From: Nipponacmea schrenckii
Lineage: Eukaryota > Mollusca > Gastropoda > Lottiidae
NCBI GenBank assembly: GCA_030562195.1
Contig: CM060202.1
Coordinates: 19,144,317-19,208,316, forward strand
Direction: 5' to 3'
DNA: 64,000 nt
Both the position numbers and the translations under genes were made by a program. This document shows positions 11,641 to 25,200 of this stretch, in pieces (positions within the stretch are counted from its first letter, which is position 1; each line of letters opens with the position of its first letter). A model generated the notes under the pieces. It was not told the DNA's origin. It worked only from the letters and a program-made list of their open reading frames with translations, and did not search any database.

Positions 11641-13213
11641 AACAACTAGATAAAATTTCAAAATACCATGTAATTGTAAACCAGTCAACCCTACAACACA
11701 CTACACTCCAATGAAGTAATGTAGCCAGGTCAATGGACAACACTATAATTGTCAGAATTATTGTATAATCAAAGATCATCTGAAATCAAACCCGGTTACC
11801 CATGAAATCATACCCATTGAGATCAATTGTTTTAAAACCTTTTCTAATTATGTTAAGTTCAGTACATCACTGATTTTTTGTCAGAGTATTTAAGAAAATA
11901 TTCATAAAAAACTTTTACTTTACCACAGATCACCTTGAATAAAATATTAAAGGTTGTTTCAAGTTGATAGTTCTTACATATGCTAGGCTAAGTGATACGA
12001 TACCTTCTTCACAAAATATCCATTAGATTGATAATGATACTTTCGCTGTCAACAAATAGCCTATATAAATATCTTATGCAAGTTATGGTACATTTATGCA
12101 GTCAACCAAAAAAAGAAGTGAGTTGGCAAACCACAGACACATTTTTCAAAGTAACTCTTTTTAAGAGACTAAAGCAAGGCCTAATAACATTCTTCAATTA
12201 AACTTATTGAGTAAATGATCAGTTCATAGAAAGAAGTCCACAAACGATTTCATACTTACATAAGTTTATGTTTCCGTAGGCCTACTATGTTTTCAATAAA
12301 CAGACTTGTCCAGTGCTTGCAAACACACAGTTGACCCTAATGACCTTAATCGAGATGGTTAAAAAAAATTGGTTTCGTACTTAATTTAAGAATGTAAAAT
12401 TTCAGTGTTTGGTTTAAATATCAATACGTGCACGTGCATTTCATTTTACTGTTATAATAACTAAACGCTTTGATTCGAAACTGAAGATCAAAATTGGCAG
12501 CTCTTAGAAGTCAATTAGTCAATTAGGCTGTGAAGGTGAAGGTTAAATCAAAGGTGAAGGCCACGCAAAATGTCCTCAACTAAAATAAATAAATGATCAT
12601 GTATCTAGTTCTGATAATGTTGGTTTTATTTATATGATTATAGGACATTGCATACTGTTTAATACTATTAGTTTAGTTTGTCAAATAGTGGTATTAGTGA
12701 GGTAAGTGCAGCAGAAATCAAACTTATCTGACAGGTAAAGTTGCAAAATGTTGCTGTTGCATTGGCGTGTAAATTTGCACTTGCACTGTGCTAGGCCTAG
12801 TAGTTCAGATAACCAATAAACTTCTAGCAGTTTCACTTTATTGGTTTGGTCAAGGCATGATACCAAGTTGGTATTGGAGTCAAAGTAAACCAATATGTTA
12901 ATAACATTCCCAAACCTAATCTTTGAGTTTATTTTTTTACTAATCTATCTTTTATGAAATTTATATTATAACTTCTATGCAAATTAAAAATGTATTGATT
13001 TTTTTCCATTGAGTGCTTCACAGACAAAAACATCGAAATATACGCTTAGCCACAGTACAGAATCATTATTGTGTTACTAAAAATACCAAATTCTAATCAG
13101 CCAGGTATATCTAAACCTTAGTTTCAGTCATTTTTGATAGAAGCTATGCCTAATTTGATTTTGTTTTGTGTCTAAATTGGGTGTATTTTTATTAATGTAG
13201 CATTTATTTTTAG
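11641..13213. other. Region between UQCRQ and the PHKA start exon
   Basis: It should contain the UQCRQ and PHKA promoters and untranslated first exons, but no clear boundary could be fixed. The DNA is AT-rich. A slightly more GC-rich patch with purine-rich AAGGTGAAGG repeats lies at about 12533-12565. No coding exon was recognised; the open frames here look random. Confidence 0.35.
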
Positions 13214-13230
13214 GTAAAGAGAAAACAGGA

Positions 13231-16200
13231 ATGAGAAACCGAAGTAATTCTGGTATCCGTTTGGATTATTACCAAAGATTAGTGTATAGAAGTATATTGA
13301 AATATCAGGTAAGGTGTAACCTATTGGCTGGAATTGTTCAAAGTAAGTTAGTAAGGTAAATAAAAAGAAATTTGAAAATCTAAGTTGTGTGACTTACTAC
13401 TGCTTTAACTTTTCTGAAATATAAGACTTGATAAAAGTTAATTTGTTTTTATTTTGTAGAATCCAGCTACTGGGTTAATATCTAGTGAAAACAGTACTCA
13501 TGCCTGGGTTCGAGACAATGTCTATGCTATTATTGCTGTATGGGGGCTGGCCATGGCCTACAGGAAGACAGCCGATTTAGATGAAGACCGAGCTAAGGCT
13601 TATGAACTCGAACAGGTGAGATATTTTAATGGTTTCTTGATATTTTGTGAAAATAATTTCAAAACATTAGGAAATCAGATTGCTCAAGTAATAGTCAAAC
13701 AATTCAAAAATCTAGTTTGTTTTTAGGTTCACTTAAAATCATCACATGCTGCTATCACACGTTAGTAATAGAAAAATAATAGTATAAACTACTATATTGT
13801 AAACAGAATTAAACCAAGCCTGTTTAGAATTTAGCCCTTTAAGATAGAATAAACAATATAATATATATACAACATAAGTCAGTGCAAAATGTTGAAATTT
13901 GGAGTGAACTAAATTTAATACATGGATATTTTGAGAGTCATCTTTCCAAAATGTATATTAACTATAGTGTATGAAGTTTAGAAATGAAAATGGGAAAGAT
14001 ACAGTGTATTACAGTGAAATGTCGTCACTGATTAACTTCAATTAATACGAATTCAGATGCCCGTTTAGAGAGACCAATTATCTATAGATTAACTACTTAG
14101 GGGCTTGATTTTGATGCCGAATTGCAGTTTAGAGAGGGGCCCGGTTTACCAGGGTTTATCTCCTATGTATTATAATGTGATTAAGCCGGGACTTTTCGAA
14201 TATGCCTGTTTACGGTGGATGCTGGTTTGTAGAGGGGTTTCACTGAGAAAGATTTAACCTGATTTAGGCTACCATCCTTTGTGTAGACTGTATTTAAAAA
14301 TACTATTTCAGGCAATTGTAAAGGCTATGAGAGGATTGCTGAAAAGTATGATGGCACAAGTAGACAAGTTAGAGAAATTTAAAAAGACTCAGAGTCCACG
14401 CGATTCTCTCCATGCTAAATATTGTAGTCGTACTGGTAAAACAGTAGTTGGAGACTATGAATGGGGTCATCTGCAGATTGATGCTACATCGTTGTATCTG
14501 TTGACCCTAGCTCAGATGACTGCTGCTGGTAAGATTATTTAAATTTTATCTCTATATTTTACATAACCAATGTTTGTTCTTATTGTTAACGCAAAAAACG
14601 CTGATTATGACACGTCTCCTTAATTGTCAGCATTCGTTTATGAATACTATAAATTAACCTTAAAGGGATAATAGGTCTTAGAATGAAAATAAAATTTGAA
14701 AATTTTAAACTTAAGAGCTTTATTCATCAGTAAATATACTTGCTGCCATAAATAAAAAAAATAAAAATCCAAGAAGCTAAGTAATTATCTATAAAGATGC
14801 ATTTGATTATTGAAAGATGCTTAAAAAATTGATTAAGTTTTTTTCAAAAATGACTTAGTTTTGTGAGTTTTCCACATTTAAAGTGATTCTGTTACTTTAT
14901 GACACCAGGTAAGTTCATTAGTAAATATATACTCAGACTGACCATTCTTGAGAACTTAAATTTTATGTTCATGCTAAGACGCAGTATACCTTTGAATGAC
15001 CTATGTATTAAATTGTCATCTGCTAAACCCATGCCTCAGTACCGTACTTAAATTATTTGAATTTACAATTATTGTTAATATTTCAATGAAATAGTGAATG
15101 TTCCTTGAATATAATTTAAGACCTCTTCTGTGGAAATAATAAATATTTGATAATTTAATCATATTAATAAGACTGTTGATTTATAGAACTATATTGTTAT
15201 ATTGTTATCTGATAAACCAGCGTTTATTTCCCCATAACAATAACCAGATATACATTCATTCCTTAAATAATGATATCATACAATATGATATTCATACCAA
15301 AAACTTACTACTAAGGATTTTCAACTAGTCATTAAATGAACTTCTTTCATTTTCAGGTTTAGAAATAATATATACATTAGATGAAGTAGCTTTCATACAG
15401 AACTTGGTATTTTACATTGAAACAGCCTATAGAACTCCAGTAAGCATAACACAACCTTAGTAACTTTAAAAAAAAAAATTGTGCTCGGAATTATTCTAAT
15501 ACTAGTCTTGTATTAGGACAGTGTATTACATGATTTAGTTCCCATTTTCTTTTCTCGTAGTTCAATTGTAAGATTATTTTTTAAAAACACAAGATATATG
15601 GAAATAAACTTAGAAATAGTAAATTCACTTAATTTTCATATTCCTGCTTCTATATTTCTTACAAAGATTATTTCTACAGTTTGTTTTATTATGATGTGGA
15701 AGATTTAGTTAGTTACAAGAATGAGTGAATGAGGTGGTTTTATCAGTTTATTCTATGATATCTATTTGTAGGATTATGGTATTTGGGAACGAGGTGATAA
15801 AACCAATCATGGTTTACCAGAATTGAATTCCAGCTCTATTGGAATGGCAAAGGTAACTTTTCATTCAACGGGAAATATTTATACTGGTTCTCTATAACTC
15901 TATATCATTGTCCATGATACAATTCAAATATATATTGAAATTGTCTCCCTTTCTTTAAATGTAAATTAGTGGCTTAGTTGGGACTTGATGGTGCCATTGA
16001 CTGTAATGTTAATGATCCTTGTAAAGTTTAAAATAATATTGTAGACTAAAGTTGATAATTACATGTAATTAGTAATAGTTGTTGATTCCGAAGGATTTGA
16101 AGATCTCCTTTAGACTGGGTTCTTCTGTGGGATGGTTACTTGATTCATCTGTATTATTTGTGTTCATTGCAGCATCTCCATTATCGGGGAGGTTACTGGG

Positions 16201-19200
16201 CGTGGTAGGTGTGTGTTCGATAATATCCTGGATTTCTTGATCCATGTCGGTTAAGAATTTATGAAGTTTGTTTCCAGAGCTGATGTCTGTGGTGTCTATG
16301 TTGACTGAATGGGGTTCTTCTGTGTTCGGTTGAGTTTCCGTTTGAGATTTCTCTGTTGATGCTGGGCAAATTGTAGATTCGGTTTGGCTTTTATCCCGGG
16401 TTCTTGCTTCGAACGTTGGGACCCATGGTTTGGATGCTGCCGGGATAAAGTCCTTGTAAGTTTCTATCTTCGTGGATTTTCTTTGTACTATATGATGTAT
16501 TTCGCTTTGATGTTTCTTGAGGCTTATACATCTCTTCAAGTTCGTGTTGTCCATCATGTGGATCTTTAGTCGGTGGCGGTACAGGTTGGTTCTTATGGTG
16601 AAGTACCTACCGCATTCCGGACATTGGTAAAGAGAAGCCGGTGTTTTTTCCATGATTTTCTTCGTTATGTTTGATCATTCAAACCTCCTGGTATAGTTGT
16701 TGCTAAGTGTAAGATGATAGATTCTTCATGACTCAATCTTACGTTGAGAGAACGTGATGAGGTACAGAGTACCGTCACGCATGGAGAGTGCGCTGGCCTT
16801 GAAAAGTGGGTGCCAATGGGTGTGTCATTGGAGCGTCTTATATCGCTGAGGTGGTTGTGGAATCGTTTTCGGCAGGTGTCGCTGGTTTGGCCGATGTATT
16901 GTTTGCCACAGTTGGTGCATGTGATCATATAGATCACATATGGTGTGAGGCAGTTGAGATTTTCCTTAATTTTGTATGTCTTACCATTGACTGTAGAGGT
17001 GACTGTAGTGGTTTCTTTTAAGTAATGGCATAGGGTGCAGTTAGAGCTGCATTTATGGCAGCCTGCTGGTGTTGGTGGATTAATTCTGATGTCGGATCTT
17101 ATGAGGAGATCCCGTATGTTGCGGTTTCTTTTGTAGCATATCAGTAATCTGTTGTTGAGAATTCTCTGTGTGTCCACATTGTTGTTTAGGATGGCCGAAG
17201 TTTCGTTGATAATTTTTTGATGCTGGAAGCCTGGGATGTATTTGGTACAAAAAACGGTAGGAGATGACTTGTTGTCCATAACCGTGTACTTGAGCAATGT
17301 TTCCCGTGGAAAGGATCGGGCTTTGACGAAGCTGGATTCTATGATTTGGATGGGGTATCCTCTTCTTAAGAAATGGCGACGGCAGATGGAAAGTGATGTA
17401 TCTCTTTCTTCCGAGGTGCTGGAGATTCGGCATATTCTTAAAGCTTGACTGTAGGGTAGGTTCCTGATGAGATGTTTCGGATGACAGCTGTCAATGAAGG
17501 TAAAAGAAGCTGTCCGTAGGTTTCTGGTATAGCTTGGTTTGCAGGTGCTGATTAGAATCAAGGTATATCGTGACATCGAGGAAATTGATTTCTTTAAAAC
17601 TGTGTTCAAGAGTAAGTCTGATGCTTGGTTTGTGGTTGTTTACCAAATTCATGAAGTCGTGGAGACTTTCAATTGAAGAAGGCCATATGAAAAATACATC
17701 ATCTATGTATCTCCACCAAACTAAGGGTTTGATGGGGGATGTTAGTAGGATTTCTTCTTCGAATTTTTCCATGAAGATACATGCAATATTCGGTGCTGAT
17801 TTGGTTCCCATAGCTATTCCTGAAGTTTGGAGATAATAATCATTGTTGAAACGGAAACAGTTCTTAGTTAAAATGAAACTAAGCATTCGTAAGAGTACCC
17901 ATGTGTCCGTGGGTTTATCTGTTCTTTTCTGTAAGGCATTCCTGCAGGATATGATGGCCTCGTTGAAAGGTATCGAGGTGTAAAGAGATGTTACATCTGC
18001 CGTGCATAATATACTATTGGGTGGTAAATTCTGTAGCTGGTGGATTTTCTGTAGAAAGTCTGTGGTGTCCTTGATGTATGATGAGGATTTAATTACTGAC
18101 TCCTTGAGATGATGATCCAGAAATTCCGATATTTTTTCGGTTGGTGAATTCGTGGCAGAAACTATTGGTCGTCCCGGGTTGTTGGCTTTGTGGATTTTCG
18201 GTAGCATGTAGAACACAGGTGTGCGTGGATGTTTGATTTTTAGGTTGCGTACTAACCGCTCGTCTAGTGCACCTACTTTGACTGTGAAATTAAGAAACTT
18301 GTGAATCTCTAAGTTGAATAGATTCGTTAGATCCTTGCGGAGTGGTTTGTAAAACGAAGGATTGTTAAGTTGTCTGTAACCTTCTGTGAGGTAATCATTT
18401 CAATCCATGATGACTATTTTTCCACCTTTGTCAGCTGGTTTGATGACAATGCTGACGTTTTGTTTTATTTCTAGTAGTGCGCGCTTGATTTCTTTAGGGA
18501 GGTTGTTTTTGACTTTAATGATTTGAGGCATGTGGTTTTCCATCTAGTAACTAAATACGTTAATAAATTGTTCCAGGGTTTGGTTGTTTCTTTTCGGGGG
18601 GGTCCATCCCGAATTTAAAGGTATGGCAGTTGCAGATACGTTGTTCTCTTGATCTTTGAAGTGATTCTGTAATCGGATATTTCTTTCGAAGATTTTGATT
18701 TCTTGCAGTGTTTCGATGATCCCTTTTTTCTTGGGTGTTGGGATGAAGTTTAATCCATACGATAAAGCTTTATAATGTGTGTCGGAAAATTGAATTCTGG
18801 ATAAGTTAGTTATTAGATTTTTGATTTCTTCTAAGGTTGGTGACTTTCTCCTGAATCTTCTTGGCATTGTTCTTATATTTGGGTTTGTTCTTTAGGTCTT
18901 GTATTAATTTGCTGGTTAATTGGAAAAGATTGTCTGTTTCCTCTTGACTGGGACTGACTTGGTTTATATCTTCTTTGATGAGATTAATATCTTTTTCTAG
19001 TTCGATTTTGTGGTATTTCCAGTATTCTAACAATTGAACAGTTAGTTCTTTGGCGAAGTTTTGGTGGGTAGTTTCCCACTTGATGAGAAACCTTGTTGGA
19101 AAGGTAGGTGTTTGTGGTTGAACCTTGTTCTGGTTTAGTCCTCTGGGGATGAATTTCTCAGTAATACATCGATTCAGAAAATCAATGTGGTTTTCACATT

Positions 19201-22200
19201 TATGGAGGTTGACGCAAAGTCGTCTGTATGCTCTAAAGTACGGAACCAAACTGTCGGGTAGACGGACGTTTGGGATCGTAGTAGTAGTAGAAAAGAAAGG
19301 TACGGGGCTAGGTTGATCTCTTCTTCTTTTTCTTTCTTGTTCAGTATCCATATTATAACGTTGTAGTGGATGGGAATAGGCGCGGAGGCGCTCGTAGTTT
19401 CCCCGGGGGGGTGATCCTAAATGGATGCAGAGTCGACAACAGGTAAAAATAAAGTATCAGATAGACAACTGAAACTCCTCCGTGTTGTCTCTGGAAGCTG
19501 GATAACTGCTTGTAGAAGGCTGGCGTATCAGGATCCAATCAGATGCAGGGCGCTCGTAGAGAGTAAATAGTGTAGACGTGTGAGACGCCTAACTGAAAAG
19601 ACAGACTTCTTAATACTCAAGAATTTTATTCTGGTCATACGTTTCGGGCTGGATTGCCCTTCATCAGTGACATTGTTACAATAGCAAATCGCGGTATTTA
19701 TAGGGAAAGGATTGTGACGTAATAATGGTTAATTGAGATTAAATGTGATTGATAGAGATTGAAAGAGATTGACAAAGATTAAACATGATTAAAATAGATT
19801 GAAAGAGATTACTAGAGATTGACAAAGATGGTTAGAGATTATAAGTGATTGATAATAAATAAAGTTGTTGATTCCGAAGGATTCGAATCCTTCGGAATCA
19901 ACAACTATTACTAATTAATTATCAACTTTATTTATTATCAATCACTTATAATCTCTAACCATCTTTGTCAATCTCTAGTAATCTCTTTCAATCTATTTTA
20001 ATCATGTTTAATCTTTGTCAATCTCTTTCAATCTCTATCAATCACATTTAATCTCAATTAACCATTATTACGTCACAATCCTTTCCCTATAAATACCGTG
20101 ATTTGCTATTGTAACAATGTCACTGATGAAGGGCAATCCAGCCCGAAACGTATGACCAGAATAAAATTCTAGAGTATTAAGAAGTCTGTCTTTTCAGTTA
20201 GGCGTCTCACACGTCTACACTATTTACTCTCTACGAGCGCCCTGCATCTGATTGGATCCTGATACGCCAGCCTTCTACAAGCAGTTATCCAGCTTCCAGA
20301 GACAACACGGAGGAGTTTCAGTCGTCTATCTGATACTTTAAAATAATATATGTTCTGCTAATACAACCACCTTTATTAAGAGCCCACCTTATGCGACCCA
20401 AAGTCCCCATACGAGTTTTCAATGTTATTAACGATTGATTAGCCACCACCTTTATTAAGAACCCACCTTCAATAAGCGACCACTATTTCCCCCCTACGAG
20501 CTTTCAATGTAATTAACAACTGATAAGTGACCACCTTCATTACCCAACAAGAGATCATGTATTTACACTCCCATGTAATCAAAATTAGTCCATTAAGGAA
20601 CCACTTAAGTCTGTGAATACAGGTTCTATTGTAGATAATAAAGGCCAATATGGCATGATATTGTCAAGACCCATTTATGTAAATTGATATTATATTTATT
20701 ACAGGCAGCATTAGATGCTATAAATGAATTAGATTTATTTGGTGCTAGAGGTGGAATGGCGTCAGTGATACATGTTTTACCTGATGAAGCTCAGCAATGT
20801 CAAGCTATACTAGACTCTATGTTACCTCGAGAGTCTTCTTCCAAAGAAATAGATTCAGCTTTATTAACTGTTATAAGTTACCCAGCATTCGCTGTGGATG
20901 ATGTTCAATTGATAGAAGAAACTAGAAGAACTATCAAAGAGAAACTCGAGGTAAGGGTTTTAAAATCCTTTTTCACAAAGTTTCCTTAAGGTCTTTTAAT
21001 CTTGAAATTGAATTCTCCAGTTCCTTACCACTTATCTCGATGTTGTATATAGTTCATGCTATCACAATGTTAGATAGGAAAATTCTCTGATTTTGAGAAA
21101 TACAGTAAAAATTTTTTGGGGGGAATTATTTAAATATTTTAAAACAGTTTTTAATATTTAGTTTTTTTCTTTTTCTATTCAATTGTAAGATTATTTTTAA
21201 AAACACAAGATATATGGAAATAAACTTAGAAATAGTAAATTCACTTAATTTTCATATTCCTGCTTCTATATGTCTTATAAAGATTATTTCTACAGTTTGT
21301 TTTATTATGATGTGGAAGATTTAGTTAGTTACAAGAATGAGTGAATGAGGTGGTTTTATCAGTTTATTCTATGATATCTATTTGTAGGATTATGGTATTT
21401 GGGAACGAGGTGATAAAACCAATCATGGTTTACCAGAATTGAATTCCAGCTCTATTGGAATGGCAAAGGTAACTTTTCATTCAAAGGGAAATATTTATAC
21501 TGGTTCTCTATAACTCTATATCATTGTCCATGATACAATTCAAATATATATTGAAATTGTCTCCCTTTCTTTAAATGTAAATTAGTGGCTTAGTTGGGAC
21601 TTGATGGTGCCATTGACTGTAATGTTAATGATCCTTGTAAAGTTTAAAATAATATTGTAGACTAAAGTTGATAATTACATGTAATTAGTAATAGTTGTTG
21701 ATTCCGAAGGATTTGAAGATCTCCTTTAGACTGGGTTCTTCTGTGGGATGGTTACTTGATTCATCTGTATTATTTGTGTTCATTGCAGCATCTCCATTAT
21801 CGGGGAGGTTACTGGGCGTGGTAGGTGTGTGTTCGATAATATCCTGGATTTCTTGATCCATGTCGGTTAAGAATTTATGAAGTTTGTTTCCAGAGCTGAT
21901 GTCTGTGGTGTCTATGTTGACTGAATGGGGTTCTTCTGTGTTCGGTTGAGTTTCCGTTTGAGATTTCTCTGTTGATGCTGGGCAAATTGTAGATTCGGTT
22001 TGGCTTTTATCCCGGGTTCTTGCTTCGAACGTTGGGACCCATGGTTTGGGTGCTGCCGGGATAAAGTCCTTGTAAGTTTCTATCTTCGTGGATTTTCTTT
22101 GTACTATATGATGTATTTCGCTTTGATGTTTCTTGAGGCTTATACATCTCTTCAAGTTCGTGTTGTCCATCATGTGGATCTTTAGTCGGTGGCGGTACAG

Positions 22201-25200
22201 GTTGGTTCTTATGGTGAAGTACCTACCGCATTCCGGACATTGGTAAAGAGAAGCCGGTGTTTTTTCCATGATTTTCTTCGTTATGTTTGATCATTCAAAC
22301 CTCCTGGTATAGTTGTTGCTAAGTGTAAGATGATAGATTCTTCATGACTCAATCTTACGTTGAGAGAACGTGATGAGGTACAGAGTACCGTCACGCATGG
22401 AGAGTGCGCTGGCCTTGAAAAGTGGGTGCCAATGGGTGTGTCATTGGAGCGTCTTATATCGCTGAGGTGGTTGTGGAATCGTTTTCGGCAGGTGTCGCTG
22501 GTTTGGCCGATGTATTGTTTGCCACAGTTGGTGCATGTGATCATATAGATCACATATGGTGTGAGGCAGTTGAGATTTTCCTTAATTTTGTATGTCTTAC
22601 CATTGACTGTAGAGGTGACTGTAGTGGTTTCTTTTAAGTAATGGCATAGGGTGCAGTTAGAGCTGCATTTATGGCAGCCTGCTGGTGTTGGTGGATTAAT
22701 TCTGATGTCGGATCTTATGAGGAGATCCCGTATGTTGCGGTTTCTTTTGTAGCATATCAGTAATCTGTTGTTGAGAATTCTCTGTGTGTCCACATTGTTG
22801 TTTAGGATGGCCGAAGTTTCGTTGATAATTTTTTGATGCTGGAAGCCTGGGATGTATTTGGTACAAAAAACGGTAGGAGATGACTTGTTGTCCATAACCG
22901 TGTACTTGAGCAATGTTTCCCGTGGAAAGGATCGGGCTTTGACGAAGCTGGATTCTATGATTTGGATGGGGTATCCTCTTCTTAAGAAATGGCGACGGCA
23001 GATGGAAAGTGATGTATCTCTTTCTTCCGAGGTGCTGGAGATTCGGCATATTCTTAAAGCTTGACTGTAGGGTAGGTTCCTGATGAGATGTTTCGGATGA
23101 CAGCTGTCAATGAAGGTAAAAGAAGCTGTCCGTAGGTTTCTGGTATAGCTTGGTTTGCAGGTGCTGATTAGAATCAAGGTATATCGTGACATCGAGGAAA
23201 TTGATTTCTTTAAAACTGTGTTCAAGAGTAAGTCTGATGCTTGGTTTGTGGTTGTTTACCAAATTCATGAAGTCGTGGAGACTTTCAATTGAAGAAGGCC
23301 ATATGAAAAATACATCATCTATGTATCTCCACCAAACTAAGGGTTTGATGGGGGATGTTAGTAGGATTTCTTCTTCGAATTTTTCCATGAAGATACATGC
23401 AATATTCGGTGCTGATTTGGTTCCCATAGCTATTCCTGAAGTTTGGAGATAATAATCATTGTTGAAACGGAAACAGTTCTTAGTTAAAATGAAACTAAGC
23501 ATTCGTAAGAGTACCCATGTGTCCGTGGGTTTATCTGTTCTTTTCTGTAAGGCATTCCTGCAGGATATGATGGCCTCGTTGAAAGGTATCGAGGTGTAAA
23601 GAGATGTTACATCTGCCGTGCATAATATACTATTGGGTGGTAAATTCTGTAGCTGGTGGATTTTCTGTAGAAAGTCTGTGGTGTCCTTGATGTATGATGA
23701 GGATTTAATTACTGACTCCTTGAGATGATGATCCAGAAATTCCGATATTTTTTCGGTTGGTGAATTCGTGGCAGAAACTATTGGTCGTCCCGGGTTGTTG
23801 GCTTTGTGGATTTTCGGTAGCATGTAGAACACAGGTGTGCGTGGATGTTTGATTTTTAGGTTGCGTACTAACCGCTCGTCTAGTGCACCTACTTTGACTG
23901 TGAAATTAAGAAACTTGTGAATCTCTAAGTTGAATAGATTCGTTAGATCCTTGCGGAGTGGTTTGTAAAACGAAGGATTGTTAAGTTGTCTGTAACCTTC
24001 TGTGAGGTAATCATTTCAATCCATGATGACTATTTTTCCACCTTTGTCAGCTGGTTTGATGACAATGCTGACGTTTTGTTTTATTTCTAGTAGTGCGCGC
24101 TTGATTTCTTTAGGGAGGTTGTTTTTGACTTTAATGATTTGAGGCATGTGGTTTTCCATCTAGTAACTAAATACGTTAATAAATTGTTCCAGGGTTTGGT
24201 TGTTTCTTTTCGGGGGGGTCCATCCCGAATTTAAAGGTATGGCAGTTGCAGATACGTTGTTCTCTTGATCTTTGAAGTGATTCTGTAATCGGATATTTCT
24301 TTCGAAGATTTTGATTTCTTGCAGTGTTTCGATGATCCCTTTTTTCTTGGGTGTTGGGATGAAGTTTAATCCATACGATAAAGCTTTATAATGTGTGTCG
24401 GAAAATTGAATTCTGGATAAGTTAGTTATTAGATTTTTGATTTCTTCTAAGGTTGGTGACTTTCTCCTGAATCTTCTTGGCATTGTTCTTATATTTGGGT
24501 TTGTTCTTTAGGTCTTGTATTAATTTGCTGGTTAATTGGAAAAGATTGTCTGTTTCCTCTTGACTGGGACTGACTTGGTTTATATCTTCTTTGATGAGAT
24601 TAATATCTTTTTCTAGTTCGATTTTGTGGTATTTCCAGTATTCTAACAATTGAACAGTTAGTTCTTTGGCGAAGTTTTGGTGGGTAGTTTCCCACTTGAT
24701 GAGAAACCTTGTTGGAAAGGTAGGTGTTTGTGGTTGAACCTTGTTCTGGTTTAGTCCTCTGGGGATGAATTTCTCAGTAATACATCGATTCAGAAAATCA
24801 ATGTGGTTTTCACATTTATGGAGGTTGACGCAAAGTCGTCTGTATGCTCTAAAGTACGGAACCAAACTGTCGGGTAGACGGACGTTTGGGATCGTAGTAG
24901 TAGTAGAAAAGAAAGGTACGGGGCTAGGTTGATCTCTTCTTCTTTTTCTTTCTTGTTCAGTATCCATATTATAACGTTGTAGTGGATGGGAATAGGCGCG
25001 GAGGCGCTCGTAGTTTCCCCGGGGGGGTGATCCTAAATGGATGCAGAGTCGACAACAGGTAAAAATAAAGTATCAGATAGACAACTGAAACTCCTCCGTG
25101 TTGTCTCTGGAAGCTGGATAACTGCTTGTAGAAGGCTGGCGTATCAGGATCCAATCAGATGCAGGGCGCTCGTAGAGAGTAAATAGTGTAGACGTGTGAG

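Larger units (their letters stand above)
16040..20336 (-). mobile_element. Penelope-like retroelement with inverted ends (copy 1)
   Basis: A 4.3-kb element inserted in a PHKA intron, transcribed on the minus strand and flanked by a 13-base target duplication. Reading along the minus strand: an inverted partial terminal repeat (20336-19886), the same repeat in forward orientation (19885-19454), a coil-like ORF (19351-18806), a broken reverse transcriptase/GIY-YIG frame (18867-16665), a C2H2 zinc-finger ORF (16653-16069), and about 30 bases matching the start of the terminal repeat. Partial inverted terminal repeats, an RT with YIDD and a C-terminal GIY-YIG nuclease are defining features of canonical endonuclease-bearing PLEs. 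The clade (Penelope, Poseidon, Neptune) was not resolved. Confidence 0.93.
15561..21108 (+). repeat. Tandem segmental duplication, copy 1
   Basis: About 5.55 kb matching 21178-26724 at an offset of 5616-5617 bases. It contains two PHKA coding exons (15772-15852 and 20705-20950) and a complete Penelope-like element. By eye the copies differ by roughly nine substitutions and one T-run indel. Both coding exons appear identical between copies. Confidence 0.92.

Noticed and set aside
18400..18402. UGA as selenocysteine in the Penelope-like element
   Set aside because: The site between the [10 protein letters not shown] and NDYL stretches is not a Cys position in relatives, and another stop (TAG) and a frameshift are nearby; decay is simpler.
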